Assembly: GCA_023014335.1 (NCBI GenBank)
Contig: JAECYW010000002.1
Span: 682,001 to 746,000, forward strand
From: Galerina marginata
Taxonomy: Eukaryota > Basidiomycota > Agaricomycetes > Agaricales > Galerinaceae
Length of the DNA: 64,000 nt
Direction: 5' to 3'
Under the pieces are notes generated by a model that saw only the letters and a list, made by a program, of their open reading frames with translations, did no database searches and was not told the DNA's origin. A program made the position numbers and the translations under genes. Positions 1 through 13,730 of this stretch are shown in pieces (the first letter of the stretch is position 1; each line of letters begins with the position of its first letter).

Positions 1-2587
1 CGTCATCTCACCGTCATCTCGGTAACGATTTCTTGTAAAAAATGTCCTAAGTCTTGTACTTGTTTGCGACTTTGCGTAGGCATTACCAACCCAAGGCATG
101 GTTTTCGATGCTCATGTGTCTTGTGTTTACTCAGCCACTTTGGGAGTATGAAATGCTCCACAACCCCGGAAACTCGGTGATTCGGTGTTATGGTCTAAAG
201 CTTCGTGTTCCTTATTTCTGGGGATCGAGGCAGTCTTCTGACCACAACAACTGTCCTGCAGACATTCTTGAACCCGGAATAGAACGGAATAGATGTGCTT
301 GGCTCCAGCTTATGTCCGCCTAAAACACAAGCTTTGCAGATAAGGTACGTCTTTTCGTTTCCTCCATGACATAACGGAGACGGGGTTCATGCCGAAATGA
401 AACCCCCCTTTTTTTCTTAAACGATTATGTTTTTATTTATTCTAAATCTATACCACGACCCAATACGAATACTTACAGACATTCTCTCTTCTTTGCCGTA
501 CGAAACCGGATGGGCCGCTGCTCTAAAGGTATTCAATTATTCACAGGCCAGGCATGAATGCCTTTTTTCTTTAACCCTTGGAGGCACTGCCACTTGCGCA
601 GCTAGGTTCAAGGTTGAAGCGAACAGACAGTCGTAAGATCCGGTTTCAACGTTAGGCTTTGACTAGCACTCCAAGTTCAATGACATGGCTTTCTAATCCG
701 TTCACGGTCTTCTTGCCGATTCAGTTGAGTTGCAAAGCTTATGTTATCACGGTCAAGAAGACAAAAACAGTGAGACTATGTTGCCATAACGGTACCGGTG
801 ATATGTCTGTAGTCTGCACCGGTGATATGTTCGACCCAGGACTTTATTAACGGTCCTGACATCCAGCAGGTACCCACCACTCTTTGCCGTTATGAACTTA
901 TGATGGGCAAACGAGCGGAAACCGTTATACATGCAAATGTTCCTGTATGGGAGTAAATTGGATCTCTGATTTTTTTGAGCCGGCCAACGTGAGACTGCAT
1001 GCTGGAATTTTTCGCTGAACTGAAATATAGTGCTGTATTTAGCCGTTCTGCCACCAGGTAACGTTCTAAAGTGTGATGGCTCCACATGCGTACCTCTTTG
1101 GAATGGAAGTATCAACGATGGTTATTGGCACATCCAGGAAATTTTCCTTCCTTCAAAATTTGTGCAATGTGCCCCAAACGAATGGTTCTGACAGCGATTG
1201 ACACGGATTCTTGACCTATCACGATCTACGTGAGGTTTTATATCTTCCATCAATTTTAAGCGCCGGGGATGCGTGCTCAGCGCATGTGCTCACCTGACCT
1301 AAGCGCCCAATAATTTATCGGACGCTCACCAGATGCCATCTTATCTAAGCGCCATGCCACCTTTTTTCAGGTCCCCGTGAGTCAAATATACATGCCATTG
1401 CTAAGATAAGTTCCGAACGAAGCATCCTTCATTTGAAGGATGGACTGCCCTCAGTCAACGCATTCCACCCAATCAACTTGTTAACGGCAACCGAAACCCA
1501 TGTTTGCTTTGTTTCCGCAGTAAATTTATGAGGTTCCTTCAAATGCTATCCCTGCAAGCTATCCTCTTATTGTTATATATAAATATTATAATCCATTACG
1601 CATCCACGACATACTCAGATTCCTTCCTACGTACTACTGCATCAGTTATTTCTCAGGGATATCCAGAAACTGCCTCGAACTAAATAGAGTGTTATCAGCG
1701 CTGACAGTGACACGCCATTGGGGGCACCGCCCAACGTTTTATGATATGAACTTTTGTCTGGTCAAATTTGCACAGGCCTGTCACTCGAAGGAGAAGGTTC
1801 TTAGAACATCATGATGTTTGAACCTAACCTCGTATTGAGACAACAGTTCAAAACTTCTCTGTCGCAAGTGTATACTCTGCCCACAGACAGACACCCTTCT
1901 CAAAAAAGCAGAGGACTTCCTATCAGAAGGCAATCTAAAGGATAGAGAAGACGGTATGAGAGCCAGACCTATTCGATGGGTAGGATCTAGCCTGCCTGAC
2001 TATGCTACTAATAGCACCAATCTAATTTGGAAGCATTTGCATCAGGTTGACGAGGCTTCACCTGCCTTCCTTTGATTCAAGGGGCCGGGAAGCTGGAAAC
2101 TGGTGTCAGGTTATAGAATTTAGGCTCTGTTCGATTAATAGACGTAAACTTACAGGTACTAGTAGGGTTAGTGGAGTAGCTACCACGAATATGCCAGATT
2201 CGTGTTATGTTGGGACTAATCAAATACGAAAACACATTATATCTATCCATGCACTCAAACTCTGGAAATTTAAATGTACTAGTATGTCATTATTAAGTAA
2301 AAGATTATAATCAGTTCGCTTTGAAAGAGCAGTGATTTAAGTATGTCGGAGTTAATATAATTGCCTTCAACGCCGAATACTTTCAATAACGGAGTGGTCC
2401 TGGAGCTTATCCGCTCTCCAGTGACTAGTGACTAGTTACATTTCGAGAACTTACTAGTACTGGATGGGGCTAGCAATCAGAGACAGCAAATAAGCCCAAT
2501 TGATATCCCATGGACCTTCGAGCCTACATAACCTCTTTCTCGAAGCCCGAAATTGAGGCCGGATTGCTTACCCAAAGCGAAATGAAA
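1..2587. other. Gene-poor stretch, nothing recognised
   Basis: No reading frame here resembles a known protein family, and open frames are short and interrupted. Around 790-835 the 13-base string ACCGGTGATATGT occurs twice, 24 bases apart; nothing else stands out. It looks like decayed intergenic or transposon-derived DNA, but no terminal repeats or coding domains were found that would name an element. Confidence 0.5.
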
Positions 2588-2824
2588 TCAAGTATCCCAT
2601 CCTGGGAGGTCCACGAGCCAATACGACCTAATATTGAAGAGCCAATCACAGTCGGCAATGCCGTGGAGAAAGGTTGTTTCCAGGTACTTGGGAATGAAAA
2701 GAGCGATTTTTTGTTTGGTTAACTGCATGAAATCCGCTCCTACGTCGTCTTCACGAATTCCCCAGGTGCCGTCTAGGCAGACTGCAGCTTCTCGGTTGCT
2801 GAGGAAGCTTGCTACCCATTGCAT
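2588..2824 (-). pseudogene. Probable reverse transcriptase fragment (non-LTR retrotransposon relic)
   Basis: A minus-strand frame begins with WVASFLSNREAAVCLDG. This resembles the segment of LINE-type reverse transcriptases of mushroom genomes in which a helix ending in 'W..SFL..R.A.V..dG' precedes the template-binding part. The similarity covers only about 20 residues. The catalytic YADD region, an endonuclease domain and a poly-A tail were not found nearby, and the frame soon loses resemblance. I read it as a short relic of a dead element. It could be a chance match, since the judgement rests on one motif recognised by eye. Confidence 0.4.
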
Positions 2825-4063
2825 ATATTCAAGCGCAGTGAGACTAGAAAATGAATGTGATACGACCTACGCAAATTCCGCGGTGTGTCACTCCTCCAAG
2901 TCCTGGCCCATCCTAAAACGGCGTTGGAAGGGAAAGAAACATTGCGACAATGAGTAACCCTGAGTGATGATATCGAGGGACTTGTACAGCGATACGATAT
3001 CGATATAGTAGATCTGGACCACAGTTTATTTCGGCATTTTGGAAACAGGGAGATATCATCCTACTCTGACATTTGCCAGCGCCACGGTCTGAAATCATTG
3101 CGCGTTGAAGCTTGAGGGACGTGGTGCGCACCAGGAGCTCAGATATTAAAAGGTTGGTTGATTGGATTGCGCCTGAGTCACACTTCCTTTGGCTTTCATT
3201 GATGGACTAGATAATCCAAGTTGGGTGTTCGAACCGGCCTGCGATTGCAAGCGTCTGAGAGTTACTGTGGGTGTCATTTTTGGAAGTTGATTCTTAACAC
3301 GCTCACATATGGCACGTAAAGTTTTACCTTCGATCCCGCTTTCATTTTTGGCAAAACACGTTCGCCTCCCAGTGAAATGAACCTCTCAACGATATCAGCG
3401 ACTGGAACCGTTACCATTAAATGGCACAGCGGGCTCCATTGTCAAGCATTTGAGAAAATATTCATCAGACTGGTTCGATATAATTCTACCGGCCGTTGGG
3501 TTTTGGCAGATGACAGAAGTAAACTCGGGGTGGGTACTCTGGAAGATCTTTTAAATTCTATGTCAAAGAGAAATATAAGTCGAATGCATTCACACAGATT
3601 GCCACATACAAAGGTAATTATAAGTTAACCGCAGGACGACGGTAACTCTGGCTGCATCAAATAAAACATAGGAATGGCTGTCAATCCAACAACAACGTAC
3701 CAGCCTAAACGTGTGAGCGCAGGAACAGAGGCCGTCAAGGTATAATCGTAAGTAAAAGGACAGCCTGCATCGTCGTAAACCCGGAAAGTGCGCCTATTCA
3801 ACGATTGGAGGAACGTTCATTGTCAAACGATCATCAGGGTTGAGTGATACACGATTGCTGATGGGTATTCCGTCCTTCTTAAGGCATTGCGGCCAAGGCC
3901 CAAACGTAACTCCATCTTGATGGAAGATCAAGCCATGAACTCCGGATCAAGAGGTAAAATGACATTGACGGGATGCTTGAGTCAGTTTCTCAGTCGCACT
4001 GCGTCATGTCTTGCAAAATGTCAATGAAGGTATCGCCAACGTACTTACAAATGCCGTACCCAC
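2825..4063. other. Intergenic, no supported gene
   Basis: Short open frames on both strands, none with a recognisable domain or a consistent exon chain. There is a weak box-B-like TTCGAA near 3,230 but no matching A box, so no tRNA is called. Confidence 0.4.
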
Positions 4064-4249
4064 CTATTTTTGAATAACTCCTCTCATCCTGTTGATTGTC
4101 AGTAAGCATAATAGATTCGGACCAAGTACCTTCCGCTTTGTAAAGTTGATCGTAGAAGGGCCGTCCGGGAAAGTACCATCCCAGAAGGCGACTTTTCCCT
4201 CTTTATGGCCAGCTGTCATTGGCCAATTGCCACCAAAGCCACGCACCAC
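4064..4249 (-). other. Short unrecognised open frame
   Basis: A 61-residue minus-strand frame has a protein-like composition (GNWPMTAGHKEGKVAFWDG, rich in Gly, Trp and Phe). It could be one exon of a decayed gene that reads from about 4,280 down towards 3,640, but the sequence below it is full of stops. I do not recognise the family and propose no function. Confidence 0.2.
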
Positions 4250-5403
4250 CTTGACATATCTGGAAGCGACGTGTCAAGGATAATATATTAAGTCGTCGAC
4301 CACGCCGCGTGAGAGGCTTGCCAGTGTCTAGGATGTGTGACGAGAGTTTGCATGATACACCACGTGGAAGACATCAGAGCAAAAGCAAGAAACCAAGGAC
4401 GCGGCACAAAGTGTTGAACGCCAGAAGCTCCTATGCAGAGGCGGCAACCATAACCATTGCCGACGTATTGACTAAATGTCGCAAAAAAGATCCGGAATAG
4501 CGAAGTTCAATCGAATACCATCGCAGAGGATAAAATCTTAAGGCCAGTGTATAATGATGCGTGCACGTCTCTGAATCGATCGTTCCTTGGTAGTCAGGAC
4601 CCTCCAGCGTTGACCACCTGTGAGCTTGAATGGGGTTCAGAATGCCATGATCGCAGGACGAGAACTAGAGCGGACGAAGTCTCTCCCGAGGTCAGTTTAC
4701 ACGGCATGCCAGTTTCCCGAGTACGATCGAGCGCTAAAGCTGGAAAGATAACAAAATTTGAAGTAAATTTGAAGCATGTTGAAACAAGGAGGTAGTGGCT
4801 TATGCCCAACATTCGTTGACAAGGTTCCTGGTCAGAACAAATCATCAGCCTGGAAGTAAATATGCGTACTCTGATCGACAAACGAAGTTGACTCAACTTC
4901 CATTCCAACAGTGTTCACCGCGACAAGCGCACTTCACAGGTATTTCATCCGCTGACGAGAGGCGCCTTTGGGCAGAAATTTCTTCGACTACTAAAGAGCG
5001 CTTATGCTGGTTCGTGTTCAAGAGGTAGTGTTACTTGGCACGAGGCTTTGTATTTGTAAGGACTCGTGATCTCCGGATTTTTCCACGAGAACTTCTCCGA
5101 GCGCCTGTGTGTCAACCTGAATTGAAGGTCATGTATAAAACTACAAAACAGCCAAAAAGTGCTGTGTAAACTGGCTGTTTCCGCATGGGGACTATGCTTA
5201 TGGGGCCTGATCGTGATTCTAAGTCCATATTCAACGGATGAGGCATCGATGAGGACTTACTAGCCTCGCTGATCATCTGTGTAGACCAACTGCCAAGTCC
5301 AGACAGTTCATGATACCGTACAAGCTCGAAATACATCAGACTCATGTCCAGTCATCGCGAGTTGTCTTTTAAATTTGGGGTTAGTTTCCTTCCATCTTTA
5401 GTC
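4250..5403. other. Intergenic, nothing recognised
   Basis: Only short overlapping open frames without family resemblance or splice-site continuity. Confidence 0.4.
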
Positions 5404-6010
5404 TCATAGAAAGTTTGGACACTGCCAGCCTTGCGCGGTAGGTGATAGAACAGGATTCGAGGGTCTGTCTGCTGACATAGAAAACAAGCCGGGGATCGGA
5501 GAAGGCAAGGAGTCAATCACCGAAGAGGCTTCGTAACGTTCAAGTTCATGTACATACATATTATTACATAGCTCATAGCTTAGGCTTTCCCAGAGCGACA
5601 GACTCACAATTCTGTAGCTTCCGTGACCGTGGAAGCCACCCTCGCGTGAGCGCTCTTTGGGACTGCGGAGTATCATCATGGCTGTGCAGTCGATAAATGG
5701 AATGGGCGGCGTCTGGAAGAACCTCAAATTGGCCACAACCGTGACACGGCCAAACGCATCCATCGATTATCAATTCGATGTCGTTTAAATGTGTGTTTTG
5801 ATCTTTATCGGTATCATCATAATTATCCGATAACTTGACAGGCCGCAGGCGAGAAGGACTTGGAAACGTATAGAAACAATATGAAGCGTCTAAAAAACAT
5901 ACGAATTGGATTTCCGAAAGACAGATCCCCACAAGATTCAGGAATTGTTCACTTGGCCAGTCATTTCTCTTCATGAGCTGAGTTTTGTCGTGCGCGATAC
6001 ACGCGTGCAT
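5404..6010 (-). other. Two overlapping unrecognised minus-strand frames
   Basis: Two frames of 119 and 145 residues overlap in different registers (5,404-5,763 and 5,573-6,010). Parts look protein-like, for example VANLRFFQTPPIPFIDC and MILRSPKERSREGGFHGHG, and a frame change between them could be a short intron or a lesion. No known domain is visible. This may be the remains of a gene; it may equally be chance. Confidence 0.2.
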
Positions 6011-9000
6011 CTAAGATATTTCCCTCATTTCCTGCGATGTTGGGTGTGCCTTAATAGATGAATAGGGCATGTAGGAAACTAACTTGTCCTTTGCGAGCAC
6101 TTCCACTTGAGCGGCGGAACAGGGTACACCAATAACTCGTATACTAGTAGTGTCATTGGCCTGAGTCCGCTTGGGTTAACCCTTCCTTTACGGATTATCA
6201 TCCCACCAATGACCAATAAACGACGCAACCTATCCTAATCCGCAACAGTGAGATGTATCAGCAAAATGACGACGGGCCGAGGCATCTACCCACAGATAGG
6301 CAGAGCGTATAAAAAGTTCTAGTATAAAGATGCATCAGCGATCAGCGCGAAAGCCGCCACTGTGGACCAAGAAGAAAAAGCCACAACCCGTTCTCGCACA
6401 CAAAAAAATATTTTCATGAACAAGAGACCACATGTGCATACCTTCGACTGTCTGCATTTGGCTAACAATGGGTTTCAAGAAACGGAAAACAACATTCGGG
6501 CTCGGACTCGGTTCTGAGTTATCTGACATGACTGTGGGCCCACGTTCTTCGAAGCCTTCGACACAATGCAAACGTTTAACAGCGCTGACCGGCGCTAAGA
6601 GAGCTGGACAACCAATTGGAGACAACGGTGGGCCATGACACTCTGTTCAAAAGCTTAATCGGCAGTATGTGCTTGCAAATACAATATGGGACGTACGAAT
6701 AGAGATTGCGACATCAGTACAGGGTCCCGACTGATCTGTCGGATTTTCAAATCGAATCAATTAAGATAAAGATGGCTTACAGCGATAAAGATAAAAGATT
6801 GGGATAGGGAGACTCTGAAACGCGAAGGAATCTCGTCAGAACTTCTCTCTCGTAAGGAAGAAATCAAAGAACAAACAGCCTGGTTCAGAAACTAAATGTC
6901 GTTATTCCGAAGCAATCGATTTGATATCTAGGAAGAAATTCAAACCATCCTCGATTTTGGATCCTGACTTCGCATACAAGCTGGCTACTTGATTCCATTT
7001 CCGCTGACCTGTGGAGTGAGTGATTCTGTTTTTAAGTTTGGTTGGCCATCGCTAATTTTATGGCCGCAGCAGACGGCCACTCGACCCCATATAAGCCACA
7101 CAGATGTGAGCACGCGCCGCATTGCAGCTGGATAGATACTGGAAGTAACCAGAGGTCATGTCGTTCCGACTATTCGACAAGCGCCAGTCCGACCACTGTC
7201 GTAAAAGAGAAATGTCTAAAATCAATAAAATACTTTCACGGTTTTACCAATTGCAAGTTGGACCGACTTGGATAATCGACACCAGAAAGTAGGCAAGTCT
7301 ATACCGGTATGGTTATACCTGGATTACTATTTGCGCCCGATGGGCCATCCACGCCCCTCGCATCAGCGAGAGATCTAGATCAAGCCGAGGGAACAAAAAG
7401 AAATAAGTGGAAATAAATGCCTTGGTTTGCTCTGATCTTCGAAATTGCACATAGAACTGCATAGCTTTCAGCTGCAAAAAAAATCAACTCGAAAGATGAG
7501 GAGCAGAAAGGAACACGCCTCTGAGCATCAATCGCAAGCAAAAGCATCCACACGACTGGTGATTCGCTATCATTTCCAAATATTCTGTTCAACATCGACA
7601 TTCTTCTGAATCAAGATATTACTCGCCTGTGTATTCAAACCAACGTAATAATGATCAATGAATTTAATCGAGGAATGCGCATAGCAGTCTGGTGGGGTTC
7701 TGGCGCTCGGATCGACACGTGCATCAGGGTCAGTCGATATCTCAATATTTTTGAGCATTCAGGCGCCTTCCAAGACTTCAATATTCAAAGAATAAAACGA
7801 GGAGGAGGGCGGACATTTAGAAGCGAACCAACCTGCTTACGCGTGGGGCCAGTCGTAAGGAACACTAGGATTTATAAATATTATTTTTCAACATCTTCAC
7901 AATCATATCCTTACCATTGCCAGGTATCCTCGCCTCTGTTGGCAACAAAACAATAGCCTCGTGGTTGCGCATACAGGCTATCGCTGTAGGTAAACTTGGG
8001 ATGCCTGCGCATCAATCGGTGACAAGGCTTCAGCGTCTGGGAAATAAAGTCAGTAAATAATCCACGTTCAAAGCAGCTCATGGGCGGCCGTGAACCTGGA
8101 TTAGAACAATGGCGATTGCGTAGATATGCTGTAGCTGTGGGGAACTAGGGATCCTGACCTGTGCGCCTATCGATCGGGGAGAAGCTACGATTATCTGTAC
8201 AATGGGACAAAGAAAATTAGAAGGCTGCGGAAACCCGAAGGTAGAACGGCACGGGCATAGGGCACCTTTTGTTTAGAGTCCGACCGGTTATTTGGATTGA
8301 ATTTCCAATGTTTCCATGGGTCTTTGTTTAGCCTCCGAAGCCAATCCGAGTCATTGCTTGCGATTCGAGGGTGGTATTTTCAGCATTGACGACATCCAGC
8401 GCCATCGCGCTCAATAAATAAGATGCTTACCGTGTGCCGAAGCTACGCAACAATAAATAGCGCGATTGACTCGATGAGTAAACAGGGTAGAGGAAGACGA
8501 TGACTCGGACGCCATGCACGTTTCAGTGATTCCCATGTATCGGGGTCCATCCCGTTCTGAGATGCCTAAATCAAGGTATAAGGGAAGTAAGCAAAGGTAT
8601 TGGCGAATGTAACTGGTAGATATAGATATTGAATAAATGCTAATGCATACCTGAAGAAATAATTTTTTGTTATTCAACCTCTTCTCAACAACAGAGTCCG
8701 GTCATCTGTGCAGTCCGGCCGGCGACGTAAAAAGGCAAGCATAACGAAAATTCAGGAAAATCAAAAACTAAGGAACGATTCAGATTTTACAGCAACCACA
8801 GCGGGAAAGCATTGAAGCCAGCCAATGATAAGAGCAAAGGGTACTCGCGGCGAGTCCCGTGAGCCTCGAGGTAATTTGATCGCAAGTGGAAGACGCGAAT
8901 AATGAATCAACGGAAAGGCCCAAGTGTATTGGAAAATGACGAGGGTGATGCGAGTGTGATGCAACCAAGATTCAAGGGCCAAGATGCGAATGGGGCCTGG

Positions 9001-9690
9001 ATCGCGCTTTGCAGAATTAATTATGATGGCCAAAATCGAAATTTCAAGTCGCCGTTGGCCGCCCTGGCTGCTGATAGTGGCGAGAAAGCCTAGCGGGTCC
9101 GGTTAACGTCGCTTTGGACCGGTAAACGCACCAGAAATACTTTGAGTCTGGCTAGAACCAGAACCAGGTATTGGAAGCCGAAGCCGAACGACCGTCGGTC
9201 GACGAGAGAGGAAGAGAGGCATACATACGCGCAGTGATCGACTCCGAGCTCCAAGCGCTTCCATGACCACGCCTCCGTTTTCGAAAAGGCCAAAGTCGCG
9301 AGTTGCCAGGGTCTCCATACCCTTCTATCAGACTCAGACTGAGACCTGGGCTAGTAACCTGGGGTGTCGAATACTGAATATCGAGTAATTGAATATTGCC
9401 TACCGCTTCCGGCCCAGCTCCCAAAGTGGGTGTGTCCTTGCAATGAGTAACGAGCGTCAACGAAAACGGTTTAGGAAACCTGAGCCCACAGGAAGGGTCA
9501 AGGCAGGTGGCAGGTGGCTGATGATGAAAGTCAGGAAAAAAAAACGCGTGCAACAGGGCTGGCTCGTCATCAAAACCGTGAACTGAATTCGAGGCGTGTG
9601 GCCCGTGGGGACGCACGCGCCGCCGTCATGCATCATGGCAGCGTCGACCAGGCACGCGCATCAGCGGCGGGGGTATGCCAGTGCCCAATT
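6011..9690. other. Intergenic, nothing recognised
   Basis: About 3.7 kb with no recognisable coding domain on either strand and no terminal repeats seen. Base composition swings between AT-rich and GC-richer patches, as expected for mutated repeat DNA. Confidence 0.4.
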
Positions 9691-9885
9691 ATCAAGTCAG
9701 CGGCGGGGTCGCGGGGTCGCAGTCCGCAAGCGCCTTTAATTGATTTCCCCTCTGGTTTCCCAGGCTGGGGCCGCGGGTCTGCAATACCAAGTCAGCGGCG
9801 AGGTCAAGGCAGTCGCGCGTGCGCCGTTCATTGATTCGTATAATTGATTTCTGCTTCCCATTTCTCAGGCGGGGTTGTATTCCTG
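9691..9885 (+). repeat. Two diverged tandem copies, about 100 bp each
   Basis: AAGTCAGCGGCG opens each copy (near 9,691 and 9,790). Both continue with GTCGCG-rich sequence, a TTGATT motif, a TTTCCCAGG/TTTCTCAGG-like motif and a GC-rich end. A shorter CAGCGGCGGGGG match lies just upstream near 9,662. The copies differ by substitutions and small indels. No coding capacity is evident. Confidence 0.5.
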
Positions 9886-10129
9886 ACTTGCTCTGAGCCG
9901 CCGGTGTATATGGTATTTATTTGTGAAATGATGAATGCATCGACAGACGATGCACGCGGCTTGACTCGAGGGCGCTGCACCCCCAATACTGTGTACGAGT
10001 AGTATGCATATCAGTCAGGGAAGAAGTTCTAGCGACAAAGTACTAAGGGATGGGTTGGCATCTACCACACGAGCCGCACGAGGGCAGGGTGGGCGAGATG
10101 TTGATTACAGTATCTCTGGGCATTTATTA

Positions 10130-11060
10130 CGAGAGAGCTAGGGAAGAATCGAAAGGTTTAAAAACATGGCCGTTGACTGTTTCTGACAAGAAGGAAGCGC
10201 GACGGCTCTCCATATATCCTGCAATACAGGGCTATGCACGCGTACTCAATTGTAGCGGAATGGCGTTCACGTTATTGGCCATGCATGAGTGAGGGACGCG
10301 TCGCGTGTCTTTCAGTTTGATTGTGCCATCGTTCTTACCCTGTTACGCTGATCACTAGTCCAAAGCGGTCTGAGGCGGTGAAGCGCTGGAACCTAGAAAC
10401 TAGAGGGTTTTGTTTGCGTTCTCTAAAATCGGAATGATAAGAAACTCAGCATAGCTCCGAAGCCTAACTACCGACCTAATCACAATACCCAATAGAAAAC
10501 TCGTATTACAATGCCTGACTCCGATATATGGATAGGGAAGAGCAAATCAGCACTAACGAGAGCGGGTCCCGACTGCGCTCGATGCGAACGCATCGGGGTG
10601 CTTCACGTTAAAGCTATCCTGCATGCCAGGGCTCGCACGCGTACTCTATTTCGACGAGCGTTCACGTTAGCTGTCTGCTAAAATTAATTGGGTCATCGCA
10701 TACACCCTGTTACGCACATCACTGGTCATTGGCAGCGCGGAAACGGACCGGAAAACCTGGAGGGTTTCTAGTATGTAACGTAGTAAACCATCTGTGACTG
10801 TCTGAGGTTTAGTTTATGTAGAATAAAAATCGGCTCCAGAACTTACCCTGCCTACAACCGACCACATTCAGAGACCGGAATAGGTCGAGTCCGAGTGGCA
10901 ATGTCTCAGGGAAGAGCAAACACAGACAAAAGCGCGTCGCGACGGCGCTCCTTATGTCCCGTATATTCCGTTGTCCGTTCGGTGGGCGTTCCTCCGAGTT
11001 CAGTTCGTGAAAGGAAAGGTGCCGGTTTGATTTGGACATGCACGCGTACTGAATATGTAA
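10130..11060 (+). repeat. Degenerate tandem repeat, unit about 370-400 bp
   Basis: Three diverged copies can be followed. Shared landmarks are CACGCGTACT (near 10,237, 10,637 and 11,040), CCTGTTACGC (near 10,338 and 10,707), GAGGGTTT (near 10,403 and 10,760), AAAATCGG (near 10,424 and 10,827) and GGGAAGAGCAAA (near 10,537 and 10,908). The order of landmarks is kept between copies, which argues for tandem duplication and not chance. No protein-coding frame runs through the units. Confidence 0.6.
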
Positions 11061-13730
11061 CCACGGGCGGGAAGGAGGGAGGTGTCGCGTGTCCTTCTGT
11101 ACTGTATGGATGGTCTGGTCTTTTGACTCTTGAATTGTCGCCTCCATTCGGCCTTTGCCTTCGCTTTTAGTCCCGCTACCATCGCTCGTCTTCGGCCGCC
11201 CTCAGTATGTCTCGCAAGTCGTAATCCTGGCAAGAGCCAGGCGGGTATAGCCACGGAGCGGGAAGGCGAGACACTCTGAACCAGACAGTGGCAATGGTCG
11301 GGGGCCACTTACGCGGCCTCTTCTGAATCTGACTATGTTCTGGAGTAGTAAGAACCTCGCTACCAGATTCCAGACCCCAGTGCCGACGGGCGCCTGCAGT
11401 CGGCGCACTGCCAGAACCCCAGAATAGGACGATGTCTCTGATCAACCCGACTTTTGCAAGCGCGGATGGGCTTCCGAGCTTGAGCAATTTTTTTGAGAAA
11501 AAAGTTTAGGCGCGGTCCTTTGATCAGCTGGTTTGGGTTGGTGGAGGTCGGGATCAAGCCGAGCGGATGAAAGTCGGCCAAGACTTGTCAATGCACTCGC
11601 AAGGACGCGTCGACGACGCGTCACCGCGTCACCCATTGTTCGCGATCGGTTCTGGGGATTGTGGTGGACGAACTTCCTTTCCGAAAGCGCAGCACTGCCT
11701 TTTTTCTTTTCAAGCACTGATCACAACCAGCGGAAAATGGAGGAGTGCCAGTGCAGGGCTGACGTGTTTTTCTTCGCTTGACTAGAACATGGAAGCAACA
11801 AGCAGCTGTTTTCCGACTCGAATTTTTTTTTTCTCTGCTCAATACAAAACAAACAAACCTCAACCGAAGAGCTCCGACGCGTCACTGTGACACACACATC
11901 CCAAAAAGGATAAACAGTCTCCCAAATCAGTCACTTTTTAAAGTTTTCCAGCCGGGATAATTATTTAGCGTGCTTCCGGGGTTCTGACACTGAGACGGGG
12001 CTCTGGGGTTTTTGGAGGGCAACGGCATATGCGTGGTGTAGTGGGGAGGACCCTGAAGCGAGAACCTGACCTGACCTGACCTGGCGAGTGACCCTCCCTG
12101 ACTCTTCAGCAGCTCGACTTGATCAGACCTGACGCCAATTGAACGCGCAGCGTGGCTGGGTGTGTCGTGTGCCGGTACCGGAGGTGATGGGATTGGTATG
12201 TAGGCGCGAGTGGGTGCCTGGCTGCGTTGTTGTGATACTTACTGCATACTTACTGTTGGGAGAAATGATACTGTCAGTGGTTAAGACCTTTAAGCATTAG
12301 GACCGTTAAGCAATGTTAATGAGGTTCACGGGGCATCCATGGGCTCGGTGGGTTTGGGTGGGTCAGGAAGCTCGATAAAAGGCAACACCTGACTAGCAGC
12401 TGAATAGAGCAAGCCGCCAACAGCGCAATAGGCCACGAAACGAGAAGCCTCAATCAATACCAGTTTCAGTTCGAATTCGTATGCATATGCGCGTACAATA
12501 CAATAGAGCCCAATGGGCACGCGCTAAAACCAAAAACCCGCAGAGCATGTGGGTCGGTGGAGGCGCGGGGGCAAAACGTGCTGGGCGATGGCGATAGCCG
12601 CTCGGCGTGGGGTCGGGTGGGCGTATGGAGCGACGCGCTTGCGAGACACGGCGGGTGCTCGGCACGGCTGCTGCGTCTGTGTAAACGTTGATGCTGGCGT
12701 CGGGCGATCCTCCCTCCCCGAGACGAGCGGGTTGTGAGGTGTGCGCATGCGCATGTGCGTACGATGGAGCAGTGAGACCCAGCATTGGCCCTCCTCTATC
12801 ATACCGGAAAGAAAAAGGGTCCTGCCGGGAGGGTGATTGTCCCTATCAGGATCTTTTTTTTTCGGCTTTGGCTTTATCTTTTTTGCGATGCATTTTGTCT
12901 TTTTGCGGCGGAGGCTACTGGTGAAGGGCGTTGCCGCGTTGGGACCTTGGAGTAGGTGCGGGAGAGGCCGTTTTGAGCAGTGATGATCAAGGAATGAATT
13001 TGAAAGGGAGAAGCTCTGAGAGCGAATAAAGAATGCGCTAGTGGCTAAATTGCTCAGGTGACTGTACTACTACGGTGATGAATTTGATGGCTACGAGTTG
13101 GAGGCGTCATGTTAATTATTGGGTTGGTAACTGAGCTCGGAGAGGGTTCGCGATGGATATGGAAGCGTGGATATCAAAGAACCCTGGGTGGGATGCAGAT
13201 GGCGAGATACCAGATAAGTTGATCGCTGCGAGAATTGGATATGTGCGATAGGATCACGATGCTGAGTAGACGATAGAGTAAGGGTGAGAATAAACAGCGG
13301 CAATAATTTGAAAGAAAACCAGGAACGGGAGTGGGGAATGCTTGGAATGGTGTAGAATTACACATCGATGACCCCACAAGATGGCGGATGTGCACTGGTC
13401 TTTGGTGGACTGGGACATTGCTGGGCGGGTGGGTATACCCACTTGTGTGGCGATAGACGCGCAGAAAAATGGAGAGATCTGCGATTTATTGGGATAAACG
13501 GCGAGGACGGCGACCGGGCGGGGGGGATTGACGGATAAGGAGGGGGTGACCCGATATAATGGATATTGTTGTAGCAGATCTCGATTGCGTGACACGAAGA
13601 TCTCTCGGTGCCTTGAGGCAAGCCTTTACGAAATTGGAAGACAGCTTTGAAGATCGATCGAGCCATAGTAATAATAAATGCAAGAGACACTACATAACCG
13701 CAGTGCGACCAATCCCTTTCCTTCGCAGAG
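11061..13730. other. Intergenic and upstream region of the C2H2 gene
   Basis: No recognised gene. A short CCTGA pentamer run lies at about 12,065-12,084. The last few hundred bases are the likely promoter and 5' leader of the zinc-finger gene that starts at 13,731; no core promoter element could be assigned with confidence. Confidence 0.4.

Noticed and set aside
3220..3300. A tRNA-like TTCGAA box near 3,230 on the minus strand
   Set aside because: No A box, acceptor stem or anticodon arm could be paired around it.
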